Notes under the pieces: generated by a model
Database searches by the model: none
What the model was told of the DNA's origin: nothing
What the model saw: the letters and a program-made list of their open reading frames with translations, nothing else
Program-made: the position numbers and the translations under genes
Shown: in pieces, positions 1 through 8,014 of the stretch
How positions within the stretch are numbered: position 1 is the first letter of the stretch
Layout of the letters: each line of letters begins with the position of its first letter
Origin: JAVJUS01 sp040220455
GTDB lineage: Bacteria; Pseudomonadota; Alphaproteobacteria; DSM-16000; Inquilinaceae
Length of the DNA: 64,000 nt
Reading direction: 5' to 3'
NCBI GenBank assembly: GCA_040220455.1
Contig: JAVJUS010000129.1
Span: forward strand, 10,935-74,934

Positions 1-431
1 TCGTCGACGCCCGCCTTGGTCTTGAGCAGCGTCGGCACGACCAGCAGCGCGGCGCCGCCGGCCGCCCCCAGGATCAGCAGCACCGAGATGAGGAGCCAGC
101 CGGGCAGGGCGAGCGCGCCGGCCCCGGCGGCCGCGGCGACCAGGGCGCCGATGTAGAACTGCCCCTCGCCGCCGATGTTCCACAGCCGCGCGCGGAAGGC
201 GACGGCGGCGGCGAGGCCGGTGAGCATCAGCGGCGTGGCGCGGGCGAGCGTCTCGGTCAGCGACAGCCGCGAGCCGAAGGCGCCGGTGACGAGCCGGCCA
301 TAGGCCTCGAGCACCGGCGCCCCGGCCCAGGCGATCAGCCCGGCGCACAGGATCAGCGCGGCCAGAACGGCGCCGATCGGCGCGGCGAGCGCCAGGGCGG
401 CCGGCACGTGGTCCCGCCGCTCAAGCCGCAT
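1..431 (-). CDS. ABC transporter permease, BMP/nucleoside-type (partial, C-terminus off window)
   Basis: Inner-membrane permease of an importer for nucleosides or related solutes, judged mainly from its partners. About 143 N-terminal residues are present and the rest lies beyond the window edge. Hydrophobic segments alternate with short loops. The stretch reading RARLWNIGGEGQFYIGA (about residues 65-82) is typical of permeases working with BMP-family binding proteins (YufP/BmpC type). The start ATG at 429-431 lies inside the last codons of the upstream ATPase, an 11-nt overlap indicating translational coupling. It is the third gene of a binding protein-ATPase-permease operon; a second permease normally follows, outside the window. 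The substrate cannot be read from the sequence. Confidence 0.85.
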   Translation of the reverse strand, partial: MRLERRDHVPAALALAAPIGAVLAALILCAGLIAWAGAPVLEAYGRLVTGAFGSRLSLTETLARATPLMLTGLAAAVAFRARLWNIGGEGQFYIGALVAAAAGAGALALPGWLLISVLLILGAAGGAALLVVPTLLKTKAGVD

Positions 432-1956
432 GGCCGGCCTCGCCCCAGTGCCCCGCCATCAGCAAGCCGAGCCGGCGGGTGTCGAGCTCGCCGGCGGGCT
501 GCGGCGCGGTCAGCCGGCCGCCATGGATGACGGCGACGCGGTCGGCGAGCGCCAGCACCTCGTCCAGGTCCTCGGAGATCAGCAGCACCCCGGCGCCGCG
601 CTCCCGCGCCGCGAGGAGCTGGCCGTGGACATACGCGATGGCGCCGACATCGAGCCCGCGCGTCGGCTGGTTGGCCAGGATGAAGCGCGGGTCGGCCGAC
701 AGGATGCGGCCGAGGATGAGCTTCTGCATGTTGCCGCCGGACAGAAGCGCGGTTCGCGCGCGCGGGCCGGGGCAGCGGATGTCGAAATCCGCGATCAGCC
801 GGCGCGCGAAGGCCAGCGCGGCGCCCTGGCGCAGCCAGCCGTGCCGGGCGAAGGCCGGGTCCCGGGCGCGCTCCAGGATCGCGTTCTCCCACACCGCCAT
901 GTCGCCGACCACGCCCGAGCCGTGCCTATCCTCCGGGATGCGCCCGACGCCGGCGGCGACGAAGCGGGCGGGCGACGGGCGGCGCACCGGCTCGCCGAAC
1001 AGGGCGAGGCGCCCGGCGCGCGGCGCGGCCAGGCCGCTGGCCAGCGCCGCCAGCCCCGCCTGGCCGTTGCCGGCGACGCCGACCACGCCGACGATCTCGC
1101 GCTCGCGCACGGTCAGGTCGACACCGGCGAGCGCGCTGCCGCCCGCCCGGGGCAGGTCGACCCCGTCCAGCGCGAAGACCGGCGCACCGGGGTCGAGCGG
1201 CTGGCGGCGCGGCTCGGTGAGGCGCTGGCCGACCATCAGCTCGGCCAGTTCGTGCCGGTCGGTGGCGGCCGTCTCGCGCTCGGCCACGGCGCGCCCGGCG
1301 CGCAGGACGACGATGCGCCGGCTGGCCGCCAGCACCTCGCCCAGCTTGTGGCTGATGAAGACGATCGACAGCCCCTCTGCGGCCATGCGGGCGAGCGTCG
1401 CGAACAGCCGCTCGGATTCCTGAGGTGTCAGAACGGCCGTCGGCTCGTCGAGGATCAGGATCCGGGCGTCGCGGTAGAGCGACTTCAGGATCTCCACCCG
1501 CTGGCGCTCGCCGACCGACAGGTCGCCGACCCGGGCGTCGGCATGGACCTCCAGGCCGAAGCGCGCGGCCAGGTCCTCCAGCCGGCGGCGCGCGGCGCGC
1601 CGGTCGGACCGAGGGCGCCACAGCGGCTCGGTGCCGAGCATGACGTTGTCGAGCACGGTCAGGTTGTCGGCCAGCGTGAAATGCTGGTGGACCATGCCGA
1701 TCCCGGCCTCGATCGCCGCGCGCGGGCGGCCGGGCGGCAGGGGCCGGCCGAAGACCGCGATGGACCCCGCGTCGGCCGTGTAATGGCCGAACAGGATGGT
1801 CATCAGGGTCGTCTTGCCGGCCCCGTTCTCGCCGAGCAGGGCCAGGATCTCGCCGCGCGCGAGCTCGAGCGAGATCGCGTCGTTGGCCAGCGTGTCGCCG
1901 AACCGCTTGGTGATCCCGTCGAGGGCGAGGACCGTGTCCCGGGTGGCCTCGATCAC
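421..1956 (-). CDS. ABC transporter ATP-binding protein with two ATPase domains (BMP/sugar type)
   Basis: Cytoplasmic ATPase driving the adjacent importer. It has two tandem ABC domains, as in the YufO/RbsA/MglA class. The first has a canonical Walker A (GENGAGKTTL), a signature LSVGERQRVEI and Walker B ILILDEPT. The second has a degenerate Walker A region (GVAGNGQAG) and signature LLSGGNMQKL, the usual asymmetry of this class. I chose the GTG at 1954-1956, which starts the protein VIEATRDTVLALDG 13 nt after the binding-protein stop; the frame stays open further upstream, but inside the bmp gene. About 511 aa, normal for the family. The stop overlaps the permease start. Confidence 0.92.
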   Translation of the reverse strand: MIEATRDTVLALDGITKRFGDTLANDAISLELARGEILALLGENGAGKTTLMTILFGHYTADAGSIAVFGRPLPPGRPRAAIEAGIGMVHQHFTLADNLTVLDNVMLGTEPLWRPRSDRRAARRRLEDLAARFGLEVHADARVGDLSVGERQRVEILKSLYRDARILILDEPTAVLTPQESERLFATLARMAAEGLSIVFISHKLGEVLAASRRIVVLRAGRAVAERETAATDRHELAELMVGQRLTEPRRQPLDPGAPVFALDGVDLPRAGGSALAGVDLTVREREIVGVVGVAGNGQAGLAALASGLAAPRAGRLALFGEPVRRPSPARFVAAGVGRIPEDRHGSGVVGDMAVWENAILERARDPAFARHGWLRQGAALAFARRLIADFDIRCPGPRARTALLSGGNMQKLILGRILSADPRFILANQPTRGLDVGAIAYVHGQLLAARERGAGVLLISEDLDEVLALADRVAVIHGGRLTAPQPAGELDTRRLGLLMAGHWGEAGHAA

Positions 1957-1969
1957 GGCCGGCCGGGCG

Positions 1970-2962
1970 TCACGACGGCTCGCTGTCGTCGATCGGCACC
2001 TCGAAGGCGCCCGACATGATCTCCTCGCGCTTGGCCATGACCCGCTCGACCGCCTCGGCCGGCACCATCGACTCTGCGAAGACGATGTCGTTGCCGCCAT
2101 GGGCCATGAAGCTGAACTCGCTGTAGTCCTTGCCCGTCGGGTTGCCGGCGGCGGCATCGGCGACCGCGGCGTCGACGATCGGCTTGAAGTTCCACACCGC
2201 GTTGGCGAAGACGGTCTCGGGATAGCGCGGGGTGTAGTCGATCAGCGAGCCGACGGCGTAAATCCCGCGCTCCTGCGCGGCGTCGGCGGTGCCGATGCGC
2301 TCGCCGAACAGCACGTCGGCGCCGGCGTCGATCTGGGCCAGGCCCGATTCCTTGGCCTTGGGCGGGTCGAACCAGGTGCCGATGAAGCCGACCAGGAATT
2401 CCGCGTCCGGCTTGACCTCCCTCACGCCCAGGCGGAACGCGTTGATCAGGCGGTTGACCTCCGGGATCGGATAGCCGCCGACCGAGCCGAAGACGTTCGA
2501 CTGGCTCATATAGGCGGCCATGATGCCGCACAGATAGCCCGCCTCATGGTTCCAGGTGCCGAAGACGCCGAAATTGTCGCCCTGCGGCCCGCCGGAGGAG
2601 CCCATCAGGAAGGCGGTGTCCGGGTAGTCGCCGGCGACCTGCCGGGCCTCGCGCTCGACGGCGTAGGACTCGCCGACGATCAGCCCGGCGCCGTCCTCGG
2701 CGTATTCCCGCATGGCGCGGGCGTAGTCGGTGTTGGCGACCGACTCGGAGAAGACGTAGTCGAACTCCCCGCCCTCGTCGCCGGCCAGCATGGCCTCGTG
2801 CAGGCGGGAGTTCCAGGCGTTCTCCACCGGGACCGTGTGCAGCCCCGCGACGGTCATGGACTGGGCGCGCACCGGCCGCACAAGGCCGAAGGTGGCGGCC
2901 GCCGCCGCCGTGGAGGCCATCAGCGTGCGCCGCGTGAGCGCTGCTCTCACCGGATCGGTCAT
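1970..2962 (-). CDS. BMP family ABC transporter substrate-binding protein
   Basis: Periplasmic solute receptor of the PnrA/BMP class (basic membrane protein family), which typically binds nucleosides or related ligands. Length is 330 aa, normal for the family. The N-terminus RAALTRRTLMASTAAAAATF looks like a twin-arginine signal (RRTLM plus a hydrophobic stretch) with probable cleavage after VRA-Q near residue 34. The body carries family patterns such as FMGSSGG-like and FGSVGGYPIPEVNR segments. First gene of the operon, followed after 13 nt by the ATPase. Upstream is a TTGACA-type promoter candidate. Tat export would suggest folding in the cytoplasm, which is uncommon for this family, so the signal type should be treated as inference. 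Confidence 0.9.
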   Translation of the reverse strand: MTDPVRAALTRRTLMASTAAAAATFGLVRPVRAQSMTVAGLHTVPVENAWNSRLHEAMLAGDEGGEFDYVFSESVANTDYARAMREYAEDGAGLIVGESYAVEREARQVAGDYPDTAFLMGSSGGPQGDNFGVFGTWNHEAGYLCGIMAAYMSQSNVFGSVGGYPIPEVNRLINAFRLGVREVKPDAEFLVGFIGTWFDPPKAKESGLAQIDAGADVLFGERIGTADAAQERGIYAVGSLIDYTPRYPETVFANAVWNFKPIVDAAVADAAAGNPTGKDYSEFSFMAHGGNDIVFAESMVPAEAVERVMAKREEIMSGAFEVPIDDSEPS

Positions 2963-3090
2963 GTCCTGCTCTCCCCGTTTCTCGATGGTTCGGCCATGTC
3001 ACGTCGAAAGGCCCGGTGGCGGCGTTTTCCCGCGTTTATTGTTGTCGCCCGGACAGCGGCACGGGCACGCGTGCCGACCGACGACAAGCG

Positions 3091-3120
3091 ATTAGGCGGA
3101 CGGCGTCATTTTCCTGTCAA
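3091..3120 (-). promoter_or_regulatory. Candidate sigma70 promoter of the BMP importer operon
   Basis: On the minus strand TTGACA (3120-3115) is followed after 18 nt by CCTAAT (3096-3091), a perfect -35 box with a 4/6 match to the -10 box. It would leave a 5' leader of about 120 nt before the binding-protein ATG. No riboswitch fold was recognised in that leader. Chance occurrence cannot be excluded. Confidence 0.35.
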
Positions 3121-3175
3121 GGGAAGCGCGGCCCCGGAGCCTGCGTCGGCCCGCGGGCGCGAACGCCGGCAGCGG

Positions 3176-3601
3176 CTACAGCGGCGCCGGCACCGAGTCG
3201 GCCAGGGCCTCGTCCCAGTAGCTCGCCTCGATCTTGTGGCCGTCCGGGTCGCGCACGAAGCAGCCGTAATAGGGCTCGCCGTAGAGCGGGCGGGGGCCGG
3301 GCGGGCCGTCGTCGGTCGCGCCGGCGGCCAGCGCCGCGGCGTGGAAGGCGTCGACCCCCTCGCGCGAGGGGGCGAGGAACCCGACATGCGTGCCATTGCC
3401 CGCGGCGGCGCGGACGCCGTCGATGGGCACCTGAACCCAGAACTCCGGATAGCGCTTGCCGTAGGCGGTCGCGCCCGGGTGCTCCATCAGCTTGCGGCAG
3501 CCCAGGATCGGCAGCACGGCGTCGTAGAACGCCACGGCGCGCGGATAGTCGTTCGTACCCAGCGAGACATGCGAAAGAATGCTGGGAATGTCGTCGATCA
3601 T
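3176..3601 (-). CDS. VOC family protein (glyoxalase/bleomycin-resistance fold)
   Basis: A 141-aa vicinal-oxygen-chelate protein. It begins IPSILSHVSLGTNDYPRAVAFYDAVL, the standard opening of a beta-alpha-beta-beta-beta module: metal-ligand His11 in SHVSLG and the helix that follows. It ends FVRDPDGHKIEASYW, the usual C-terminal signature with a DPDGH turn and a metal-binding Glu. The fold is certain, but substrates in this superfamily vary widely (lactoylglutathione, dioxygenase substrates, antibiotics), so none is assigned. It is the second of two VOC genes on the same strand, 38 nt after the first, so they are probably cotranscribed. The two are not close copies. Confidence 0.85.
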   Translation of the reverse strand: MIDDIPSILSHVSLGTNDYPRAVAFYDAVLPILGCRKLMEHPGATAYGKRYPEFWVQVPIDGVRAAAGNGTHVGFLAPSREGVDAFHAAALAAGATDDGPPGPRPLYGEPYYGCFVRDPDGHKIEASYWDEALADSVPAPL

Positions 3602-3639
3602 GGTTGTGGGTCCGATGTGGCGTAGAGGCGGGCGGCGCC

Positions 3640-3993
3640 TCAGCCGAGCAGGGTCAGGGTGTTGCCCGCCGGATCGCGGAAATGGGCGAGCGTGCCGCCC
3701 CAGGGCTGCTTCTCCGGCGGATCGGTGAAGACGACGCCCTTCGCGCTCAGGTCCCGATAGGTCGCCTCGATATCCCCGACCATCAGCGAGACGCCGGCGA
3801 ACCGGCCGATCAGGCCGGCATAGGGGCCGTCGGGCGCCTCGCGCTCGACGATAATCACGCTCTCCCCGACGGCGTAGCCGACCGCGTCCATCTCCGCCAT
3901 GTCCCAGGCGACGGGCAGGCCGAGTGTACCGCCGTAGAAGGTCCGCGCGGCCGCGATGTCGTCGACGAACAGGCGCACGCCGTAGAGCCGCAT
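3640..3993 (-). CDS. VOC family protein, short form
   Basis: A 117-aa VOC-fold protein of unknown substrate. The start MRLYGVRLFVDD and the helix AARTFYGGTLGLPV are typical of glyoxalase/bleomycin-resistance proteins, and the end HFRDPAGNTLTLLG matches the family C-terminus. The start is the ATG at 3991-3993; the frame is open upstream but that stretch has no family similarity. Residues normally binding metal are only partly kept (the N-terminal His is replaced in GVRLFV), which suggests a binding or metal-poor variant. First gene of a two-gene VOC unit, divergent from the small-ORF locus beginning near 4121. Confidence 0.8.
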   Translation of the reverse strand: MRLYGVRLFVDDIAAARTFYGGTLGLPVAWDMAEMDAVGYAVGESVIIVEREAPDGPYAGLIGRFAGVSLMVGDIEATYRDLSAKGVVFTDPPEKQPWGGTLAHFRDPAGNTLTLLG

Positions 3994-4120
3994 GGCACCC
4001 ACCTCCCGTTCAGGGCCGCCCGCGACTAGGGGCGGGCGGACAACGGGCGTCAGGATATCATGTCGCGCGACGAGGCGAGCGCGCGAAACCGTATCGACCC
4101 GGCCCCGGCGACACGCTACG

Positions 4121-4161
4121 CTCCTTTCAGGCTTCAACAACGGAAAGGAGGTGATCCGATG
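4121..4161 (+). promoter_or_regulatory. Shine-Dalgarno perfectly matching the 16S tail, with built-in anti-SD hairpin
   Basis: The sequence AAAGGAGGTGATCC (4144-4157) complements the conserved 3' end of bacterial 16S rRNA over its whole length and sits 1 nt before an ATG. Just upstream, CTCCTTTC (4121-4128) pairs exactly with GAAAGGAG (4143-4150) across a 14-nt loop, so the ribosome site can be hidden in an 8-bp hairpin. This arrangement suggests translational control (thermosensor, ligand or antisense release) or titration of ribosomes. It is read directly from sequence; the function is inference. Confidence 0.55.
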
Positions 4162-4236
4162 ATCAGTGAGACCAGGGACCACGGACCCGACCTCGGCATC
4201 GGTCACCTGCGGGGGAGCAGCCTTTCCCGCGCGTGA
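4159..4236 (+). CDS. 25-codon small ORF behind an extreme Shine-Dalgarno
   Basis: Starts at ATG 4159, immediately after the perfect anti-16S sequence, and encodes 25 residues: MISETRDHGPD, then LGIGHLRG and SSLSRA. The composition is hydrophilic with no membrane segment or Cys. A strong GC hairpin with a T-rich tail follows 50 nt after the stop, so the whole unit could be a transcript of roughly 200 nt. It could be a microprotein, a leader peptide, or an open frame inside a regulatory RNA. I do not recognise the peptide. The support is the exceptional ribosome site rather than similarity. Confidence 0.45.
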   Translation: MISETRDHGPDLGIGHLRGSSLSRA

Positions 4237-4286
4237 CAGTGCCCCGGACAACGGATCCAGAGGTCGGGCCGAGGCCCGTCTCGCGG

Positions 4287-4318
4287 AAGGGCGGCCCCTG
4301 CGGGCCGCCCTTCTTCGT
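4287..4318 (+). terminator. Intrinsic terminator after the small ORF
   Basis: Perfect 11-bp stem AAGGGCGGCCC / GGGCCGCCCTT (4287-4297 with 4302-4312), loop CTGC, followed by a T-rich tail CTTCGTT. A typical rho-independent terminator in GC-rich genomes. It ends the unit that begins near 4121. Confidence 0.7.
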
Positions 4319-4362
4319 TCATGGCGAGCCGTCAGCGGCCGTTTCGGGGGGCGGAGACAATG

Positions 4363-4508
4363 CACCCTCTCCCTCGGGGAGAGGGAGGGACCCGCGGCCT
4401 TCAGGCCGTGGGAGGGTGAGGGGTGGCAGACGGCCGAGCGGTGTCCCGCCGTCTGCAACCCCTCACCTTGTCCATCTCCCGCTGGGAGAGGGGACGCGGA
4501 CGGCGACG
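4363..4508. repeat. Dispersed palindromic repeat, 146-bp family, copy A
   Basis: About 146 bp built from CCTCTCCC...GGGAGAGGGAGGGAC, a short GC hairpin, GGGAGGGTGAGGGGT, a variable centre, then CTGCAACCCCTCACC and a closing TCTCCC-GGGAGAGG hairpin. The left and right arms are inverted copies (GGTGAGGGGT versus ACCCCTCACC), so the unit folds into a long hairpin. Closely similar copies lie at 15582-15728 and 31986-32130. No ORF or transposase; it resembles REP/MITE-like extragenic elements. Confidence 0.8.
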
Positions 4509-4606
4509 GTCGGCCACGACCCGCGCCTCCAGGACGTCGCCGAAGTCCCCGTCTCGCCCGCGAGCCCGGCCACCGGCGCCCCCCTGCGCCGAACGGCTGA
4601 CGGGTC

Positions 4607-5617
4607 ATGAGCATCCTCGAACGCCCCAAGCGCATCCGCCGCGGCGGCGACGACACGCCGGCGCGCTCGCTCGCCGGCTATGTCTGGCGAATGAGCGGGC
4701 GCCACCAGTTCGCGGTGTGCGCGCTCGCCCTCGTCGTCGCCGGTCTGACGGCCGTGCCGCTGGAACTCCAGCGCCGGCTGATCGACGACGCCATCGGCGG
4801 CCGCGACCGGGCGCTGCTGCTCTGGCTCGGCGGCGCCTATCTCGCCGTCGTCCTGCTGTCCGCCGCCTTCAAGTACGCGCTCAAGCTCTACCAGGGCTGG
4901 CTGAGCGAGAGCGCGATCCGCTACACCCGCGATCATCTGGCCCGGCTGACCCGCGACACGCCGCCGGAGGAGATGGGCGAGTCGGAGGACGGCCAGGCCG
5001 TCTCCGTCATCGGCCAGGAGGTCGAGAAGCTCGGCGGCTTCGTCGGCGAGGGCTGGTCGGAGCCCGCGGTCAACGGCGGCATGGTGGTCTGCCTGTTGGG
5101 CTACATGCTGGTCGTCCAGCCGATGATCGCGGCGGTCGCGCTCGCCTTCCTGCTGCCCCAGGTGATCCTCGCGCCGATCCTGCAGCGCCGGATCAACGCC
5201 CTGGTCGAGCGCCGGGTGACCCTGCTGCGCGAGCTGGGCGACGAGGTCGCGGCCGAGGTGCGCGAGGAAGGGGCGTCGCCGGCCGCTCAGCGCGATCCGA
5301 CCCCCGATTCCGGCGACCCGGTCGCGCCGATGCTCCAGCGTCTGTTCGGCAACCGGATGCGGATCTATGCCTGGAAGTTCCTGCTCAAGGGCGCGGTCAA
5401 TCTGACCAACGCCCTGGCACCGGTGACCGTGCTCGTGCTCGGCGGGCTGATGGCGCTCGAGGGGCAGACGACCGTCGGCGTCGTCGTCGCCTTCATCACC
5501 GGGTTCGAGCGGCTGGCCGATCCGATGCGCCGGCTGATCGACTACTACCGGGTCGCCGCCCGGACGGGCGTCCAGCACCGCATGATCGCGCGCTGGATGC
5601 CGCCCGGGCGGCAGTGA
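4607..5617 (+). CDS. ABC-transporter membrane domain protein lacking an ATPase domain
   Basis: 336 aa with the layout of an ABC-exporter transmembrane domain. Hydrophobic segments lie near residues 35-52, 66-90, 145-185 and 262-300, and the C-terminal part ends ITGFERLADPMRRLIDYYR, matching the coupling region just before where a nucleotide-binding domain normally begins. The gene then stops at residue 336 with no Walker motifs, and the next gene is on the other strand. It is therefore a TMD-only protein, either partnering an ATPase encoded elsewhere or acting without one. No frameshifted ATPase remnant is visible downstream, so this is not an obvious truncation. It starts about 100 nt after repeat copy A and has only a weak ribosome site. 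Confidence 0.75.
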   Translation: MSILERPKRIRRGGDDTPARSLAGYVWRMSGRHQFAVCALALVVAGLTAVPLELQRRLIDDAIGGRDRALLLWLGGAYLAVVLLSAAFKYALKLYQGWLSESAIRYTRDHLARLTRDTPPEEMGESEDGQAVSVIGQEVEKLGGFVGEGWSEPAVNGGMVVCLLGYMLVVQPMIAAVALAFLLPQVILAPILQRRINALVERRVTLLRELGDEVAAEVREEGASPAAQRDPTPDSGDPVAPMLQRLFGNRMRIYAWKFLLKGAVNLTNALAPVTVLVLGGLMALEGQTTVGVVVAFITGFERLADPMRRLIDYYRVAARTGVQHRMIARWMPPGRQ

Positions 5618-5635
5618 CCGCAACGAGCGAGGGGC

Positions 5636-6274
5636 TCAGAGCTGAGGGTCGGTGCGCAACATCGAATCGCGCGCTGCGATGGCCTGCCACCAGTCCTTCA
5701 GGCCCGGATGCGGCGCCAGCAGGCCCTCGGCCTCGGGCGTCGCACTCAGATAGGCCATGATCGGCGCCAGATGCAGGTCGGCGAGGCTGATGTCGGGCCC
5801 GGCCAGCCACGCATCGTCGCCCTTGATGTCCGCGATGACGGACAGGGCCTTGCCGGCCATCGGCAGCCCCTCCTCGACGATTTTCGGATCACCCTCGCGG
5901 CCCAGCATGGGCTCGACCAGGCGCTGCCAGACGATCTTGCCCAGGATGGCCGGGTAGCCGTAGTTGTCGACGATGCCCATGACCATGTTCATCCGCGCCG
6001 CCCGGCGGGCGTCGGCCGGGGTCAAGCTCGCGCCGGGGAAGACCTGGTCGACGTAGCGCAGGATCGCCCCGCTCTCGAAGATCGTGAAGCCGTCATGCTC
6101 GAAGGCCGGCACCTTGGCGAAGGGGTGGCGGGAGGCATGGGGCTCCTCGGCGTGCTTGCCCTCGAGCATCCCGACATGCTCGAGCGTGTAGCCCACGGGC
6201 TTTTCCTCCAGCGCGAGCCGCGCGCTGCGGACATAGGTGCTGTAGGCAGGGCCGTAGACGATCGGATCGGACAT
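5636..6274 (-). CDS. Glutathione S-transferase family protein
   Basis: 212-aa soluble protein with the two-domain GST fold. The thioredoxin-like N-terminal half starts DPIVYGPAYSTYVRSARL (Tyr/Ser near residues 11-14 would contact glutathione), has the cis-proline VPAFEHDG at about residues 55-62 and the glutathione-binding FESGAILRYVDQ near 66-77. The helical C-terminal half contains WLAGPDISLADLHLAPIMAY, the N-capping box of GSTs. The start is ATG 6274. Function in detoxification or thiol chemistry is a family-level inference. It is convergent with the gene upstream of it on the map and divergent from the HbpS-like gene that follows. Confidence 0.9.
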   Translation of the reverse strand: MSDPIVYGPAYSTYVRSARLALEEKPVGYTLEHVGMLEGKHAEEPHASRHPFAKVPAFEHDGFTIFESGAILRYVDQVFPGASLTPADARRAARMNMVMGIVDNYGYPAILGKIVWQRLVEPMLGREGDPKIVEEGLPMAGKALSVIADIKGDDAWLAGPDISLADLHLAPIMAYLSATPEAEGLLAPHPGLKDWWQAIAARDSMLRTDPQL

Positions 6275-6482
6275 GGCGGCGGTGTCCTTCTTCTGGGTGC
6301 GCGGTGTGCCGCGCCACGGGGAGGAAGACCGGCGATACCCGAGCGGCGGCGCGTTGTCGAGGGGCTGCTCGCGCGGGCGGCCGCGGGGCCCTTCGCGACC
6401 GCGCCGGGCGCACGAGACGGTTGACCCGGGCCCGCCGGGCGGCTCCATTCCCGACCCGCCGATACCCGAGAAAGGAAGCCTC

Positions 6483-6893
6483 ATGAACGATATCCGTTCC
6501 GTCGCGAGCCTGACCGCAGAGGGCGCCCGCCGGGTCGCCGACGCCGCCCGCGCCTTCGCCGACGGCCTGGGCTGGCCGGCGACGATCTGCGTCGCCGACG
6601 CCGCCGGCGTGCCGCTGATGGTCACCCGCGCCGACGCCGGCTGGCCGGCGAGCGTCGAGATCGCGATCGGCAAGGCCGCCTCGACCATCCGCTTCGGCCG
6701 GCCGTCCGCGGCGCTGGAGGACATGATCAATGGCGGGCGCACCGCTTTCGTAGGCACGGCCGACGGCACGCCCCTGCGCGGCGGCCTGCCGATCGAGGCC
6801 GACGGCGCCGTCGTCGGCGCGATCGGCGTCAGCGGCCTGACGCCCGAGCGCGACGAGGAGGTCGCCAAGGCCGGGGCCGCGGCGGCGGGCTGA
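6483..6893 (+). CDS. GlcG/HbpS family heme-degrading-like protein
   Basis: 136 aa belonging to the GlcG/HbpS (PF03928) family, whose members bind heme or cobalamin or act beside glycolate-type enzymes. Typical elements are the N-terminal helix LTAEGARRVADAARAFA, the strand ICVADAAGVPLMVTR, the helix IAIGKAASTIRFG and the glycine-rich close LRGGLPIEADGAVVGAIGVSG, followed by the usual E-E-V-A-KAG helix. The start ATG 6483 has GAAAGGA 6 nt upstream. There is no signal peptide, so it is cytoplasmic. The physiological ligand is not evident from the context; a T6 run with a weak GC hairpin near 6990-7024 may end the transcript. Confidence 0.85.
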   Translation: MNDIRSVASLTAEGARRVADAARAFADGLGWPATICVADAAGVPLMVTRADAGWPASVEIAIGKAASTIRFGRPSAALEDMINGGRTAFVGTADGTPLRGGLPIEADGAVVGAIGVSGLTPERDEEVAKAGAAAAG

Positions 6894-7037
6894 TCCACGC
6901 GGACGACGCCCGGCGCCGCCGGCGCGGGCCTTGCCGGGGCGCGCGGCCGGACGACCTTCCTTGGTCCACCCGGTTGCCGGCCGCGCCCGTCCGGCGCGGC
7001 GCGGCCCGTCCCGCCCGATTTTTTCCCGGAGACCGGC

Positions 7038-7964
7038 ATGCCCGGTTACCGCCCATCGCGGCGACCGTTTCCGCCGCCGCGCGCCCGCCTGTCCCGGCGC
7101 GCGGCCATCCGCAGGGCGGCCGGCTCCCTCGCGGCGCTGGCCGTGGCGCCCGTGTCGCTGACCGCCTGCGCGCCGGTCGCGCTGCTGGACGCCGTCGATC
7201 CGGCGAGCGGGCCGGTCGAGCGGGCCATCGCCTATGGCGACCATCCACGTCAGCGGCTCGATCTGCATCGCCCGGCCGAGGGTGGCGCGCCGCCGACGGC
7301 GGTCGCCGTCTGGTTCTACGGCGGCAGCTGGCGCAACGGCGAGCGCGGGCACTACGACTTCGCCGCCCGCCGGCTCGCCGACGCCGGCGCGGCGACCATC
7401 GTGCCGGACTACCGGCTCTATCCGGAGGTCACCTATCCGGCGTTCCTGGAGGACGGGGCGGCGGCCGTTGCCTGGGCGGTCGACCGGTTGGGCGCCGGCC
7501 GGCCGGGCGGGGCGCCGCTGATCCTGGCCGGGCATTCGGCCGGTGCCTACATCGCGGCGATGCTCGCCCTCGACCCGCGCTGGCTCGACGCCGCCGGGCC
7601 GGGCAGGGGCGTTGTCGACGGCTGGATCGGCCTGTCCGGACCTTATGACTTCTATCCGTTCGAAACGCGGATCACCCGCGCGGTCTTCGCCGGCCTCGAA
7701 GAGCCGCGCGAGAGCCAGCCGATCACCCATGCCGGGCCGGGCGCGCCGCCCTGCCTGCTGGTCACCGGCGAATCGGACGGCACCGTGCTGCCGCGCAACA
7801 CCCGCCGCCTTGCCGAAGCCTTGCGGGCGGCGGGCGCGCCGGTCGAGGTGGTGACGGTGCCGGGCGGCCATGCCACGACGCTCAAGGCGCTCTCCCGGCC
7901 CTTTGCCGACGCGCGCGTGATCGACCCGGTGACCCGCTTCATCGCGGGGCGCGCCTCCGTGTAA
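7038..7964 (+). CDS. Alpha/beta-hydrolase (carboxylesterase-like), probable lipoprotein
   Basis: 308 aa with an N-terminal export signal. Arg pairs (SRRAAIRRAAG) are followed by a hydrophobic stretch and the lipobox LTAC (Cys44), so it is probably Tat- or Sec-exported and lipidated. The hydrolase domain has an oxyanion-type WFYGGSW near residue 92, nucleophile elbow GHSAG with Ser167, acid in GESDGTV (Asp247) and His278 in GGHATT, a complete triad in the expected order. It resembles kynurenine formamidase/esterase-type hydrolases with the HGG-like loop, but the substrate cannot be assigned. CGGAG precedes the ATG by 7 nt. The HIT gene follows after 50 nt on the same strand. Confidence 0.85.
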   Translation: MPGYRPSRRPFPPPRARLSRRAAIRRAAGSLAALAVAPVSLTACAPVALLDAVDPASGPVERAIAYGDHPRQRLDLHRPAEGGAPPTAVAVWFYGGSWRNGERGHYDFAARRLADAGAATIVPDYRLYPEVTYPAFLEDGAAAVAWAVDRLGAGRPGGAPLILAGHSAGAYIAAMLALDPRWLDAAGPGRGVVDGWIGLSGPYDFYPFETRITRAVFAGLEEPRESQPITHAGPGAPPCLLVTGESDGTVLPRNTRRLAEALRAAGAPVEVVTVPGGHATTLKALSRPFADARVIDPVTRFIAGRASV

Positions 7965-8014
7965 GCTGCGGGGCGGCCGGCTGCGCGCCGCGACGCCGGA
8001 GGAGGATCCCGCCC

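Noticed and set aside
430..2019. A 529-codon open frame on the plus strand opposite the ABC ATPase
   Set aside because: Low-complexity, no domain, and the minus-strand gene has complete ABC motifs; a codon-composition artefact.
3000..3090. Riboswitch in the leader of the BMP operon
   Set aside because: No conserved purine-riboswitch core or other known aptamer motif could be read; only a promoter candidate is kept.
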